Position numbers and translations under genes: made by a program. The notes beneath the pieces were generated by a model, which saw nothing but the letters and a program-made list of their open reading frames with translations, made no database searches and was not told the origin of the DNA. This document shows positions 16,471-25,642 of a stretch of 64,000 bases of DNA, in pieces (the stretch's first letter is position 1; the number at the start of each line of letters is the position of its first letter). Source of the DNA: Maricaulaceae bacterium EIL42A08 (GTDB taxonomy: Bacteria; Pseudomonadota; Alphaproteobacteria; Caulobacterales; Maricaulaceae); NCBI GenBank assembly GCA_024178355.1, contig JAMZNZ010000002.1, positions 477,501-541,500 of the forward strand, written 5' to 3'.

Positions 16471-17664
16471 ATGAAGTCCATCATCGCCGCCCTGACAGCT
16501 TCGGTTCTGGTCGCTCCGGTCTGGGCGCAGGACTATGTGCCACCTGTCGGCGATGACGGATGGGAACGCAGGGCGCCAGAGAGCCTCGGCTTTGATCCGG
16601 AAGCCCTCAATGCTGCCATAGCGTTTGCGATCGAGAATGAGACCCGGCACCCACCGGAGCTGGAGGAGATTTCGCCCGCCCGCAACCTGCCGGTGACAGT
16701 GCCGCTGACCTGGGCGTTTGAGCCATTTTCAAGCCCCGTAGGGCCTTTGCAGGCGAGGGGGGAGCCCAGCGGCGTGATCCTGCGCGATGGCTATATCGTG
16801 GCCGAATGGGGCCAGCCGGAGCGGGTCGATATGACCTTCTCCATCACCAAGACGTTTCTGAGCCACGCTGTGGGCCTGGCTGTCGATGACGGTCTTATCT
16901 CCAGCGTCGACGAAACGGTCGCGCCCTATGTCGATGACGAGCGCTTTCACACCGACCACAACGCTCAGATCACCTGGGATCAGATGCTGCGCCAAACCAG
17001 TGGCTGGTGGGGCACGCTGTTCGACAAGCCCGCCTGGGCGGATCGTCCGGCGCGCGATGATGTGACCAGGGATCTGGTTGCCGGTCCCCCGACACCCGGG
17101 GAGCATTGGGAATACAACGACGTGCGCGTGAATGCGCTGGCGTTGGCGGCGCTTCATGTTCACGGGCGCTCGCTTCATGACGTCGTCGATGAGCGGCTTA
17201 TGACGCCCATGGGATCAACCAGCGAGTGGCGCTGGCATGGTTACGAAAACTCCTATGTTGAGATTGATGGCGAGACGGTTCAGTCCGTCTCCGGCGGCGG
17301 TCACTGGGGTGGTGGCGTCTTCCTGACCGCGTACGACCTGGCGCGCCTTGGCTTGCTGGGTGAGCGTATGGGTAATTGGGGCGGCGAGCAGCTTTTGTCT
17401 GAAGACTGGTATGAAGCCTCACTGACGCCAACTGACGTCGCGCCGTCATACGGCTACATGAATTTCTTCCTGAACCGTCCTTCCCTGGAAGGGGCCTCCA
17501 TCGCCGCACCGAGCGCTCCAGAGACCGCTTTTGCCTATCTGGGTGCGGGTTCGAACATGGTCTTTGTTAGCCCTGAGCACGACCTGGTGGCGGTGGTTCG
17601 CTGGATCGATCGGGGGCAGCGAAACGCCTTCATCGAGCACCTTATGGCGGCTGTGGAAGAATAG
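16471..17664 (+). CDS. Exported serine hydrolase, beta-lactamase class C / CubicO family
   Basis: A 397-residue penicillin-binding-fold hydrolase with a signal peptide ending VWAQ. The catalytic Ser124-x-x-Lys127 is in MTFSITKTF, the tyrosine motif is the EYNDVRVN block near residue 215, and the third motif is the GGGHWGGG segment near 275. These are features of class C-like esterases and peptidases rather than true resistance enzymes. It follows the TonB receptor by 15 bases with its own GGGGATC ribosome-binding region, so the two are probably co-transcribed. It may process a periplasmic ester or peptide; the substrate is unknown. Confidence 0.87.
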   Translation: MKSIIAALTASVLVAPVWAQDYVPPVGDDGWERRAPESLGFDPEALNAAIAFAIENETRHPPELEEISPARNLPVTVPLTWAFEPFSSPVGPLQARGEPSGVILRDGYIVAEWGQPERVDMTFSITKTFLSHAVGLAVDDGLISSVDETVAPYVDDERFHTDHNAQITWDQMLRQTSGWWGTLFDKPAWADRPARDDVTRDLVAGPPTPGEHWEYNDVRVNALALAALHVHGRSLHDVVDERLMTPMGSTSEWRWHGYENSYVEIDGETVQSVSGGGHWGGGVFLTAYDLARLGLLGERMGNWGGEQLLSEDWYEASLTPTDVAPSYGYMNFFLNRPSLEGASIAAPSAPETAFAYLGAGSNMVFVSPEHDLVAVVRWIDRGQRNAFIEHLMAAVEE

Positions 17665-17727
17665 CCCCATTGCTTTTAGGGGCCGGCACAGGCTAGCTCA
17701 CCTTCACACTGATCTGAAGGAATGCCC

Positions 17728-19371
17728 ATGCCCAGCCGTACCGGTGCCCAACACCTTATCGACGCCCTTGCAGCCAATGGCGTGAAACGGATTTTCGGCG
17801 TTCCCGGAGAGAGTTATCTGGCAGCGCTTGATGCGCTTGTTGAGGCCGATATCGACTTCATACAGTGCCGTCATGAAGCTGGAGCGGCCAATATGGCCGA
17901 GGCTCAAGGCAAGCTGACGGGTCAGCCCGGCATCTGTTTCGTGACCCGCGGCCCCGGCGCAACGCAGGCGGCCGTAGGCGTGCACACCGCATTTCAGGAT
18001 TCCACACCCATGATCCTCCTGGTCGGCCAGGTCCGGCTCGAGGATGAAGGACGTGAGGGTTTTCAGGAACTTGATTATGCTCACGCCTTTGCCGGCATTG
18101 CCAAAGCGGCGTTTGAAATCCGCGATGCGGCGCGCGTTCCAGAGCAGATGATGCGCGCCTACGCGCTTGCGATGAATGGTCGGCCAGGGCCTGTCGTGGT
18201 TGGGCTTCCAGAAGACATGCTCACCAAGGTCGTCGATGCGCCCGCAGCGGTCGCGCTTCAGGCCGCGCAGAGTGATCTGGCTGACACGCTGGCAGGCTTC
18301 ATTGCGTCCCGCGTGGATGAGGCCGAGCGCCCGATCCTGATGGTGGGTGGGCCCGGCTGGGCCGAGGGTGCGCGCCAGGCGATTGTCCGGTTTGCCGAGG
18401 CAATGTCCTGCCCTGTGGTTACAGCATTTCGTGGTAAGTCTCTGATTGATAATGCTCATCCCTGTTACGCGGGTGAGGCGGGGATCGGCGCAAACCCTGA
18501 GCTGGTCAAGGCGCTGCGTGATAGTGACCTGATCCTTGCGATTGGGCCTCGTCTAGGTGAAATGACGACCCAGTCCTATCGCCTGTATGACGTGCCGGAA
18601 GGGCTTTCGGATCGCTTGATCCACATTCACCCAGGCGGTGAGGAGCTTGGCCGCGTCTACCGCCCAATGGTGGCTGCCACAGCGCGGGCCGGAGCCGCGA
18701 TGAGTGCTGTTGCCGCTCAAGCAAATCCTAAAAACGCAGCGTCGCGAGTGACTTGGGTTGAAGATCGCCGCTCCGCCTATGAGGCCTGGTCTAAGCCGGT
18801 TGCAGTCACCGGTGACCTGAACCCGTCAGAAATCTGGGCGGAGGTCTCCAAGCTATTGGGCGAACAGGCGATTTTGACCAATGGAGCTGGCAATTTTGCG
18901 GCCTGGCTGCATCGCTTTTACCAGCACCGGGCGTGGCCGAGCCAGCTTGCGCCGACCTCTGGCGCGATGGGGTATGGCCTGCCGGCGGCGATTGCGGCGA
19001 AGCTGGAACATCCTGAAAAACCAGTGATTTGCTGTGCTGGCGATGGCGATTTCGTCATGAGTGTTCCGGAGATGGCGACCGCTGTTCAGCACGGTTCGAA
19101 CATTGTCGTCTGCGTCTTTGACAATGGCGCTTATGGCACGATCCGCATGCACCAGGACATGCATTATCCCGGCCGTGTAAGTGGGACTGAGCTTGCCAAC
19201 CCGGACTTTAAAGCCATGGCTGAAAGCTTCGGTGCCGAAGGCTTTTACGTTGAGCGAACCGAAGATTTCATGCCGGCGCTTGAGGCTGCTCTGGACGCCG
19301 GACGTCCGGCTCTTATCCACATCAAGCAGAGCGTCCACGACATCGCGCCGGGCAAGACGCTGTCCGACTGA
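17728..19371 (+). CDS. Thiamine diphosphate-dependent enzyme, acetolactate synthase-like
   Basis: A 547-residue ThDP enzyme with three domains. Glu50 in FIQCRHEAGAANMAEAQG activates the cofactor, and the ThDP/Mg motif GDGDF with the downstream FDNGAYG lies near residues 430-460. It resembles IlvB and related 2-oxoacid carboligases or decarboxylases, but no small subunit lies beside it, so it is probably not the branched-chain acetolactate synthase. An ATG at 17722 lies in frame two codons upstream; 17728 is preferred because AAGGA is then six bases away. The exact reaction is not determined. Confidence 0.83.
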   Translation: MPSRTGAQHLIDALAANGVKRIFGVPGESYLAALDALVEADIDFIQCRHEAGAANMAEAQGKLTGQPGICFVTRGPGATQAAVGVHTAFQDSTPMILLVGQVRLEDEGREGFQELDYAHAFAGIAKAAFEIRDAARVPEQMMRAYALAMNGRPGPVVVGLPEDMLTKVVDAPAAVALQAAQSDLADTLAGFIASRVDEAERPILMVGGPGWAEGARQAIVRFAEAMSCPVVTAFRGKSLIDNAHPCYAGEAGIGANPELVKALRDSDLILAIGPRLGEMTTQSYRLYDVPEGLSDRLIHIHPGGEELGRVYRPMVAATARAGAAMSAVAAQANPKNAASRVTWVEDRRSAYEAWSKPVAVTGDLNPSEIWAEVSKLLGEQAILTNGAGNFAAWLHRFYQHRAWPSQLAPTSGAMGYGLPAAIAAKLEHPEKPVICCAGDGDFVMSVPEMATAVQHGSNIVVCVFDNGAYGTIRMHQDMHYPGRVSGTELANPDFKAMAESFGAEGFYVERTEDFMPALEAALDAGRPALIHIKQSVHDIAPGKTLSD

Positions 19372-19597
19372 TCGAGATAGTCTCTGGTAGCCCCGAACGG
19401 AGCGGGGATAGATCGCCCTCTCAACGCGGCGCGCCCTTAAGCCCATCCGACCAGGATCCGGTGTTCCTGATCTGGAACGCGGCGAAACCTGACCCGTGTA
19501 CTTTTTTGCGCGCTGCCCAGACGCTGCGTTCAGGGTTTCAGGATTGGGCGGTTCGCGCTATCTCCGGCGACGAAGCAAGTTTTGGAGCCCGCGCGCC
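19372..19597 (+). other. Intergenic region before kbl
   Basis: 226 bases without a convincing gene. A weak hairpin (CCCCG 19391-19395 with CGGGG 19403-19407) lies just after the ThDP gene but has no T tract. The segment presumably holds the kbl promoter, though I cannot assign -10 and -35 boxes. An in-frame extension of kbl upstream to 19496 is rejected because its residues are atypical of the family. Confidence 0.4.
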
Positions 19598-20803
19598 ATG
19601 TCCCAGTCCTTCTATGATCGCCTTACCGAGACCCTTGAAGAGATCGAGGCCGATGGCCTGTATAAGCGCGAGCGCACCATCACCTCGCAGCAGTTTTCTG
19701 AAATCGATGTGACCGGGACCGATGGCGCGAGCCGCCATGTCCTGAACTTCTGCGCCAACAACTATATGGGCCTGGCCAACCGCCCTGAGCTGATCGAAGC
19801 GGCCAAGACCGCGCTTGACCGCTATGGCTTTGGCGTGGCGTCGGTGCGCTTCATCTGCGGCGCGCAGGAGGTCCACAAGCAGCTGGAAGAGCGCCTGGCC
19901 AAATTCACCGGCCAGGAAGACACTATCCTTTACGCCGCCGCGTTTGACGCCAATGGTGGTGTGTTCGAGCCGCTTCTGGGTCCTGAAGACGCCATCGTGT
20001 CCGATGCCCTGAACCACGCCTCTATCATTGATGGCGTGCGCCTGTGCAAGGCCAAGCGCTATCGCTACGCGAACTCCGAAATGAATGATCTTGAGGCCCA
20101 GCTGAAGCAGGCGAGGGCCGAGGGTGCGCGCACCATTCTGATTGTTACTGATGGCGTGTTTTCGATGGACGGCTATATCGCCGACCTGAAATCGATATGT
20201 GATCTCGCCGACAAGTATGACGCTCTGACCATGGTCGACGACTGCCACGCCCACGGCTTCATGGGTGCGAAGGGGCGCGGCACGCCGGAACATTGCGGTG
20301 TCATGGGCCGGATCGACATCATCACCGGCACGCTGGGCAAGGCGCTTGGCGGGGCCATGGGCGGGTTCACCTGCGCCAAGCAGCCAGTCATCGACATGCT
20401 GCGCCAGCGCTCGCGGCCCTACCTGTTCTCAAACTCTCTCGCGCCGTCCATCGCCGGGGCATCGCTGAAGGCCCTCGACATGATTGAGGAGGGTGACGAT
20501 CTGCGCGCCCAGCTCTTCGACAATGCCAATCGCTTCCGCACCGGCATGACTGAGGCCGGATTTGAGCTCCTGCCCGGCGAGCACCCGATCATTCCGGTGA
20601 TGCTGGGCGATGCCGCGCTAAGCCAGAAGATGGCCGATGCCCTGATGGATGAAGGCGTCTATGTGATCGGCTTCTTCTATCCCGTCGTGCCCAAAGGCAA
20701 GGCCCGCATCCGCACCCAGATGAGCGCAGCTCACACCCCTGAAATGATCGACCGTGCGGTGGCGGCATTCACGAAGGTGGGCAAGGATTTGGGAGTGATA
20801 TAA
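19598..20803 (+). CDS. kbl: Glycine C-acetyltransferase (2-amino-3-ketobutyrate CoA ligase)
   Basis: A 401-residue PLP enzyme of the alpha-oxoamine synthase family that cleaves 2-amino-3-ketobutyrate with CoA to glycine and acetyl-CoA, the second step of threonine breakdown. The PLP lysine is Lys248 in [15 protein letters not shown], and [11 protein letters not shown] holds the cofactor aspartate and histidine. [10 protein letters not shown] and [13 protein letters not shown] match Kbl rather than HemA or BioF. The start at 19598 has GGAG upstream. Its partner tdh is 1.4 kb downstream, separated by an unknown membrane protein. Confidence 0.95.
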   Translation: MSQSFYDRLTETLEEIEADGLYKRERTITSQQFSEIDVTGTDGASRHVLNFCANNYMGLANRPELIEAAKTALDRYGFGVASVRFICGAQEVHKQLEERLAKFTGQEDTILYAAAFDANGGVFEPLLGPEDAIVSDALNHASIIDGVRLCKAKRYRYANSEMNDLEAQLKQARAEGARTILIVTDGVFSMDGYIADLKSICDLADKYDALTMVDDCHAHGFMGAKGRGTPEHCGVMGRIDIITGTLGKALGGAMGGFTCAKQPVIDMLRQRSRPYLFSNSLAPSIAGASLKALDMIEEGDDLRAQLFDNANRFRTGMTEAGFELLPGEHPIIPVMLGDAALSQKMADALMDEGVYVIGFFYPVVPKGKARIRTQMSAAHTPEMIDRAVAAFTKVGKDLGVI

Positions 20804-20860
20804 GGTTTGGAGGCGAAGGTCATTAAGACATCGCTGATTATCTTTCAGTTTTGTGCTTAA

Positions 20861-20891
20861 CTGGCGTTAACGCTTTAGAGGGAAACGCCAG
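20861..20891 (+). promoter_or_regulatory. Hairpin enclosing the ribosome-binding site of the membrane protein gene
   Basis: CTGGCGTT (20861-20868) pairs perfectly with AACGCCAG (20884-20891), and the ATG follows at 20892. The 15-base loop contains the ribosome-binding sequence AGAGGGA. In RNA the right arm lies between this site and the start codon, so it may control translation. In DNA it may be an operator. The function is inference. Confidence 0.5.
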
Positions 20892-22073
20892 ATGACTGAT
20901 GCCACAGCCACACCCGCTAGCGAGGCTCGTACATCCGACGAGCTCTTGCCATTCCTCAATAACTTCCATGACATCTTCACGACCATCGGCGTGGTGATCC
21001 TGTTTGTGGGGTTGGCCCTTGGCGGGACGCAGATCTTCGACCGGATCGACCCGGCTGAAGGCACGCTTGTTTTTGACGCGGTCTGGCTGGGTCTGGTTGC
21101 CGGTGTGGGTGTTATCTCCTGGCTGGTCTCGGCCGTTCTGGTCGGGCGGCAGCGTCGTATTCTGCCCGGCATCGTCCTCAGCGTGATCTTTGCCACCGCT
21201 GTCGGCACAGTCCTGATCTATCTCTACACCCAGGCGACAATCGTCCTGAATGACGGCCAGTCTTTGGAGCCGGTCTTTGATGCGATTGCCGGGATCAACG
21301 AGCCATCCCGCGATGCGTTTGGATCGATAATCTCTGAAGTGCCCTGGTCAGTGCGCATTTTCCCCGTTGGCGTGGGCCTGATCCTGTCAGCTGTCATCTG
21401 GGCCTATTACCAGCAATTCCGCCTGCCGTTCGCAGCCGGCCTGTTGGGCGTGGCGCTTGTAACCACTGTTTTTGCGGTGTTCGCGGTTATGGAGCCTTAT
21501 CTCGCCTTCATCTGGAACCCGGCGGCAAGCCTGATCACAGGCCTGATCCTGTTTTTTGCTGGGCTTTACTTTGATGCGCGTGATCCGGAGCGGAATACGC
21601 GGCTCTCTGGGACCGGCTTCTGGATGCACTTTTTCGCGGCCCCGATCATGCTCAGCGCGGCTTTGACCATCGTGAACTGGGGCTTCGTGATCGATATTGC
21701 CGAACTTGAAAATGGTGCGGGTGGTGGTCCGCTCATGGAGGCAATCAGCGGCAATCAGATCGACGCGGTGCGCAGTGCCATCGCGACCCTTGGGGTAATC
21801 GCCGTGTTCGCGCTTGTCTCGCTTCTCATTAATCGCCGGGCGCTCATCGTGGCGGGCCTGATCAGTGCGGGCATCGCGCTTGGTGTGCTGGTCAATCAGC
21901 TGGGTCTTGGAGCGGCCGGCGTGACGGCGGTGACGCTGCTTTTGCTGGGCGGCGTTGTGGTGCTTCTTGGCGCGGCCTGGAACCCGGTACGCTCCATCCT
22001 GCTGGCACCATTCCCCAGCTCTGGCCCTCTGGCGCGCATTTTCCCGCCGGTGAACCCGGCTCATGAAGGCTAG
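20892..22073 (+). CDS. Polytopic membrane protein of unknown function
   Basis: A 393-residue protein with about ten hydrophobic segments, starting near residue 30 (TIGVVILFVGLALGGTQIF) and ending near 365. I do not recognise the family. A short polar N-terminus (about 25 residues, Thr/Glu rich) is followed by paired helices, a soluble loop around residues 120-150, and a closing cytoplasmic tail with several prolines. Charged residues are few inside the helices, with no obvious transporter or protease motif. It lies between kbl and tdh, so a link to threonine or glycine metabolism is possible, but only position supports this. Its ribosome-binding site is in a hairpin loop. Confidence 0.75.
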   Translation: MTDATATPASEARTSDELLPFLNNFHDIFTTIGVVILFVGLALGGTQIFDRIDPAEGTLVFDAVWLGLVAGVGVISWLVSAVLVGRQRRILPGIVLSVIFATAVGTVLIYLYTQATIVLNDGQSLEPVFDAIAGINEPSRDAFGSIISEVPWSVRIFPVGVGLILSAVIWAYYQQFRLPFAAGLLGVALVTTVFAVFAVMEPYLAFIWNPAASLITGLILFFAGLYFDARDPERNTRLSGTGFWMHFFAAPIMLSAALTIVNWGFVIDIAELENGAGGGPLMEAISGNQIDAVRSAIATLGVIAVFALVSLLINRRALIVAGLISAGIALGVLVNQLGLGAAGVTAVTLLLLGGVVVLLGAAWNPVRSILLAPFPSSGPLARIFPPVNPAHEG

Positions 22074-22166
22074 TCTCGGGGCCTGACTGAGGGATCCGGC
22101 TTTTCTTCGATGCGCGGTCGTGGTCAAACCATGCTCCGTTTTCGCCCCTGATTGTGGAGGTCGCCC

Positions 22167-23201
22167 ATGAAAGCCCTGGTCAAAGCTGAAGCCAAAGAAG
22201 GCCTGTGGATGCAGGACGTGGACAAGCCGGAGATCGGCCCGGACGAGGTGCTCATCCGCGTCCACATGACGGCGATTTGTGGCACTGATGTTCACATCTA
22301 CAATTGGGACGACTGGGCGCAGAAAAACGTCCCGACGCCCATGGTTGTAGGTCACGAGTTCGGGGGCATTGTTGAGGAAATCGGCTCTGACGTGACCCGC
22401 ATCAAACCGGGCATGCGGGTATCCGGTGAAGGCCATGTGATCGGCGAGCGCTCGCGCGCGGTGCGGGCAGGGCGCTTCCACCTCGACCCGGACACCAAGG
22501 GCATTGGCGTGAATATGCCGGGGGCCTTTGCCGAATACCTGAAAATTCCCGCCTTCAACGTAGTCCCGCTGCCCGATGACGTGGCGATGGAGCAGGCGGC
22601 CTTCCTCGATCCGCTGGGCAATGCAGTCCACACCGCGACCGCCTTTGATCTGGTTGGCGAAGATGTGCTGATCACAGGGGCAGGGCCCATTGGCATCATG
22701 GCGGCGGCTGTGGCACGCCATTGCGGCGCGCGCCATGTGGTGGTCACCGATATCAATCCGGACCGCTTGAAGCTGCTGGTCCAGGTCGCGCCGCACGCCA
22801 TTCCGGTCAACACGCTGAGCGAAGACCTGCGCGATGTGATGGCGCGGCTGAAAATGACCGAAGGCTTTGATGTTGGGCTGGAGATGAGCGGCGCGGAACC
22901 GGCCTTCAACCAGATGGTTGAGCATCTGGTGATGGGCGGCAAGATCGCCATGCTGGGCCTGCCCGCCAAGCCCTTCAATCTCGACATGGGCTCGCTCATC
23001 ATGCGGGGCATCACCTTTAAAGGCATCTATGGCCGCGAAATGTTCGAGACCTGGCACAAGATGCTGGCCATGCTGCAGTCCGGGCTCGATGTCTCCAAAC
23101 TCATCACCCACCGCCTGCCCGCCAAAGAATTCCAGACCGGCTTTGACGCCATGCGTTCGGGCAAGGCCGGCAAGGTTATTCTGGATTGGCGTGAGGGGTA
23201 G
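22167..23201 (+). CDS. tdh: L-threonine 3-dehydrogenase, lacking structural-zinc cysteines
   Basis: A 344-residue zinc-type alcohol dehydrogenase family enzyme that oxidises threonine to 2-amino-3-ketobutyrate with NAD. The catalytic zinc ligands Cys38 ([14 protein letters not shown]) and His63/Glu64 (VGHEFGG) are present, and the Rossmann glycines are in [12 protein letters not shown]. The lobe that in E. coli Tdh holds four structural-zinc cysteines keeps its length, but those positions are Gly92, Ser95, Val98 and Asp106, so no structural zinc is expected. The start at 22167 follows GGAGG by six bases. It works with Kbl to convert threonine to glycine and acetyl-CoA. Confidence 0.93.
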   Translation: MKALVKAEAKEGLWMQDVDKPEIGPDEVLIRVHMTAICGTDVHIYNWDDWAQKNVPTPMVVGHEFGGIVEEIGSDVTRIKPGMRVSGEGHVIGERSRAVRAGRFHLDPDTKGIGVNMPGAFAEYLKIPAFNVVPLPDDVAMEQAAFLDPLGNAVHTATAFDLVGEDVLITGAGPIGIMAAAVARHCGARHVVVTDINPDRLKLLVQVAPHAIPVNTLSEDLRDVMARLKMTEGFDVGLEMSGAEPAFNQMVEHLVMGGKIAMLGLPAKPFNLDMGSLIMRGITFKGIYGREMFETWHKMLAMLQSGLDVSKLITHRLPAKEFQTGFDAMRSGKAGKVILDWREG

Positions 23202-23204
23202 GGC

Positions 23205-23873
23205 GTGACTCACGACACCCTGCCGCTCGATTTCACCGAATTGCCCGAGCCTGAGATGCGTGCGCAGGCGCTGGCCTTCTTCGAAGCGATGAAGACGCGG
23301 CGAACGATCCGGGATTTCTCTGACCGGGCGGTGCCACGCGACCTCATCGAAACCGCGATCCTGACCGCGGGCACGGCGCCCAATGGCGCAAACCATCAGC
23401 CCTGGTGGTTTTCGGTGCTGGGGCAGGGGCCGCTTCGCACGCAGCTGCGAGAGGCGGCGGAAGCTGAGGAGCGCGCCTTCTATGAGGGCAAGGCGGGGGA
23501 GGAGTGGCTGGACGCGCTGGCCCCGCTGGGCACGGATGCCAACAAGCCGTTTCTGGAAACCGCGCCGTGGATCATCGCGGTGTTTGCCCAGCGTCGTGGC
23601 GGCCCCAATCCGGGCGACCATAAGAAGAATTACTATGTCTCAGAGAGCGTGGGTATCGCCTGCGGTCTGCTGATCGCCAGCCTGCATCAGACGGGGCTCG
23701 CCACGCTGACTCACACGCCCAACCCGATGAGCTTTCTGTCTGAGATCTGTGAGCGGCCAAAGGACGAAAAGCCGGTCATGCTGATCGTGACAGGCTACCC
23801 GGCCAACGGCGCGACCTACCCCGCCCACGCCGCCAGCAAAAAGCCGCTCGATCAGATCAGCGATTTTCGGTGA
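23205..23873 (+). CDS. Nitroreductase family FMN protein
   Basis: A 222-residue flavoprotein. The N-terminal [20 protein letters not shown] holds the Arg-rich FMN-binding signature, and [14 protein letters not shown] is the second FMN contact region. [28 protein letters not shown] is the conserved dimer helix and loop. Some relatives remove iodide from iodotyrosine or reduce nitro groups; the substrate here is unknown. The start is GTG, three bases after the tdh stop, so it is likely in one transcript with tdh. Its 3' end overlaps the convergent chemoreceptor gene by 17 bases. Confidence 0.88.
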   Translation: MTHDTLPLDFTELPEPEMRAQALAFFEAMKTRRTIRDFSDRAVPRDLIETAILTAGTAPNGANHQPWWFSVLGQGPLRTQLREAAEAEERAFYEGKAGEEWLDALAPLGTDANKPFLETAPWIIAVFAQRRGGPNPGDHKKNYYVSESVGIACGLLIASLHQTGLATLTHTPNPMSFLSEICERPKDEKPVMLIVTGYPANGATYPAHAASKKPLDQISDFR

Positions 23874-25245
23874 TGAGCTGGTCGAGCAGGCGCAGCACCT
23901 CTTTCGACGCCTCTTCCATTTCTAGAAAGGCTGCTTCAGCGGCTTCGCGATTGCCCTGACCCCAAAGCCTTGCAGCACGCTTGCCCGCCTCGTGTGTCAC
24001 GGCGTGGGGCGTTTCAAGCGCGACGAATGTTTGAGACCCAGAGAACTGGGTCCGGGCGGCCTCATACCATTTTCCGAGACGACAGGAGCGGTGATCCGCC
24101 AGCTCGTCCTCGCGCAGTTTGGAGACGCCCATCAACATGCCCGACAGACGCTTCTTCCAGAGCAAGTGGTCAGACTTCGCACAATGCAGAACGAAGTCAT
24201 CAATATTGCGGTCTTGAAGGCTTGCCAGTTCAGCAACAACAGCTTTTTCGGAAGTGGCACTGGCCGTGACCACATTGTCAGTGCGTTCGCGCGCCCGCGT
24301 CGCGCCCTGCGCAACGCCGCTAACCGATTGAGCGAGCTCTGTCGTTGCCCCGGACTGTTTATCCATAAGGCGGGCAATTTCACTGACATGGCTTTCGCTT
24401 TCGCGAACCTTGCGGTCACCCGCTTCAACGCGCGATTCCACGGTTTCAGCAGCGTTAGCCCCGGCTTCCACAGAGGCTCGCGACTGTGCCACAGCCCCTG
24501 AGATTGCTTCGACTTCGCCCTGGAGCGCGTTGATTCGATTTCGAATATCCTCGGTCGCCTTGGCAGTCTGACCTGACAGTGCCTTAACCTCTCCGGCAAC
24601 AACCGCAAAGCCTTTGCCCGCTTCACCGGCGCGTGCAGCTTCAATCGTCGCGTTTAATGCCAGCAGGTTTGTCTGGTCGGCAATCTGGGAAATTGTGTCG
24701 ACGATTTCTGCGATCTGGCGGGAGGCGTTCTCAAGGCCGCCGACGCGGGCACTGATCGTTTCAAACGCGTCACCGATCTGGCTAACTTCCTGCCGGGCTT
24801 CCGCGGCCGCTTGGCGCGCGGCTGCAGTCTCGCTGACACACTCAGTGAGCCCTGCGGAAGAAGAAGCGGCGAGCTGGTTGATGGTGCGGATGGAGGAGTC
24901 GAGCTCCTCAACTGCCGCACTCATGGTCTGGGCGTGGCTGTCCATTTCGCGCACTTCGCCCGCAGCACTGGCCACGGCCGCCATGGCCTCGCTGGTCTGC
25001 ATGGAGAAGGTGACAGTGCGTTCCAGTTCGGCCAGGTCCTCGGCGCGCAGCCTCTCAGACGCGGCATTCACAGCGCTCGCGACATCACTAGGCAGTTCGG
25101 ACGTATCCGGGATCGCTCCGCTTGCCAGCGCCTCAAGCGCTGCAACGAGCGCCTTTGATTCCGTTGCCTGCCTGATGGTAGACGCCGATACCTTTATCGG
25201 TGCCGTATCATGAGTTTGCGTTGAGCGGCGTAGCTGGCTGAACAT
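23857..25245 (-). CDS. Soluble methyl-accepting chemotaxis protein with C-terminal CZB zinc domain
   Basis: A 462-residue chemoreceptor without membrane segments, so cytoplasmic. The coiled-coil signalling domain fills about residues 90-345, with the CheA/CheW-binding tip in [18 protein letters not shown] and [12 protein letters not shown]. The last 110 residues form a CZB domain, with ligand-like residues in [11 protein letters not shown], the [11 protein letters not shown] cysteine motif and the HAVTH histidines; such domains bind zinc and have been linked to sensing zinc or oxidants. The N-terminal 90 residues show no recognised sensor domain. It stands alone, with no che genes nearby. Confidence 0.9.
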   Translation of the reverse strand: MFSQLRRSTQTHDTAPIKVSASTIRQATESKALVAALEALASGAIPDTSELPSDVASAVNAASERLRAEDLAELERTVTFSMQTSEAMAAVASAAGEVREMDSHAQTMSAAVEELDSSIRTINQLAASSSAGLTECVSETAAARQAAAEARQEVSQIGDAFETISARVGGLENASRQIAEIVDTISQIADQTNLLALNATIEAARAGEAGKGFAVVAGEVKALSGQTAKATEDIRNRINALQGEVEAISGAVAQSRASVEAGANAAETVESRVEAGDRKVRESESHVSEIARLMDKQSGATTELAQSVSGVAQGATRARERTDNVVTASATSEKAVVAELASLQDRNIDDFVLHCAKSDHLLWKKRLSGMLMGVSKLREDELADHRSCRLGKWYEAARTQFSGSQTFVALETPHAVTHEAGKRAARLWGQGNREAAEAAFLEMEEASKEVLRLLDQLITENR

Positions 25246-25319
25246 GCCAATCCCACAAAATTATAATATGAGAGATCAGCCTTCGTTCGTATTGGTGAAT
25301 AACCAGTTACTTCGTATGG

Positions 25320-25502
25320 TTAGACCCGCACCCGCGGCTGGCTCGCGGTTGTCGACCAGATGAGCGCCACGATCCAGCCGATACCCGTCCAGCCGAGCAG
25401 CACATTGGTCAGGAAGATCGCAAACCCGTTGTGGTGACCGCGCAGGAGCGCAATCAGGGCGGGCAGGAAATAGAGCAGGGCTACAACAACAAGGCCTTCC
25501 AC
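25320..25502 (-). CDS. Superinfection-immunity-like small membrane protein
   Basis: A 60-residue protein with two transmembrane segments joined by a short loop. LYFLPALIALLRGHHNGFAI and LLGWTGIGWIVALIW match the superinfection immunity family (Imm_superinfect) named from phage T4 Imm, which is widespread in bacteria outside phages. The start is GTG with AAGGAG nine bases upstream. No phage genes are nearby, so a protective role is not shown. Its gene lies between the chemoreceptor and the acyl-CoA synthetase on the same strand. Confidence 0.8.
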   Translation of the reverse strand: MEGLVVVALLYFLPALIALLRGHHNGFAIFLTNVLLGWTGIGWIVALIWSTTASQPRVRV

Positions 25503-25585
25503 GGCGCGGTCTCCTTTATCGACTTTCGATAAATATGGAGAGGGTTGCCCCGCGCTTCAAGTGAAGCCTTCGTAAGGATTGCACT

Positions 25586-25616
25586 AAAAAGAAACCCCGG
25601 CGCGATGGCCGGGGCT
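25586..25616 (-). terminator. Rho-independent terminator of the acyl-CoA synthetase gene
   Basis: Read on the minus strand, AGCCCCGGC pairs with GCCGGGGTT around a 6-base loop and is followed by TTTCTTTTTAG. It lies about 27 bases after the synthetase stop. Confidence 0.8.
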
Positions 25617-25642
25617 CCCTCAAGTGTCGTCATTTTAAAGGC

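Noticed and set aside
17728-19371. ThDP enzyme assigned as IlvB acetolactate synthase
   Set aside because: No regulatory small subunit or ilv gene is adjacent, and many related decarboxylases and carboligases share the motifs.
19496-19597. N-terminal extension of kbl by 34 residues
   Set aside because: The extra residues are Arg/Phe-rich and atypical of the family, while the ATG at 19598 gives the standard N-terminus and has GGAG upstream.
21387-23621. 744-residue open frame on the minus strand, antisense to the membrane protein, tdh and nitroreductase
   Set aside because: Its product is rich in His, Arg and Gln with no domain, and the plus strand holds three genes with clear domains or ribosome-binding sites. 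It is an antisense frame in GC-rich DNA.
25320-25502. Superinfection-immunity-like protein as a sign of prophage
   Set aside because: No integrase, structural or lysis genes are nearby, and the family is common in bacterial chromosomes.
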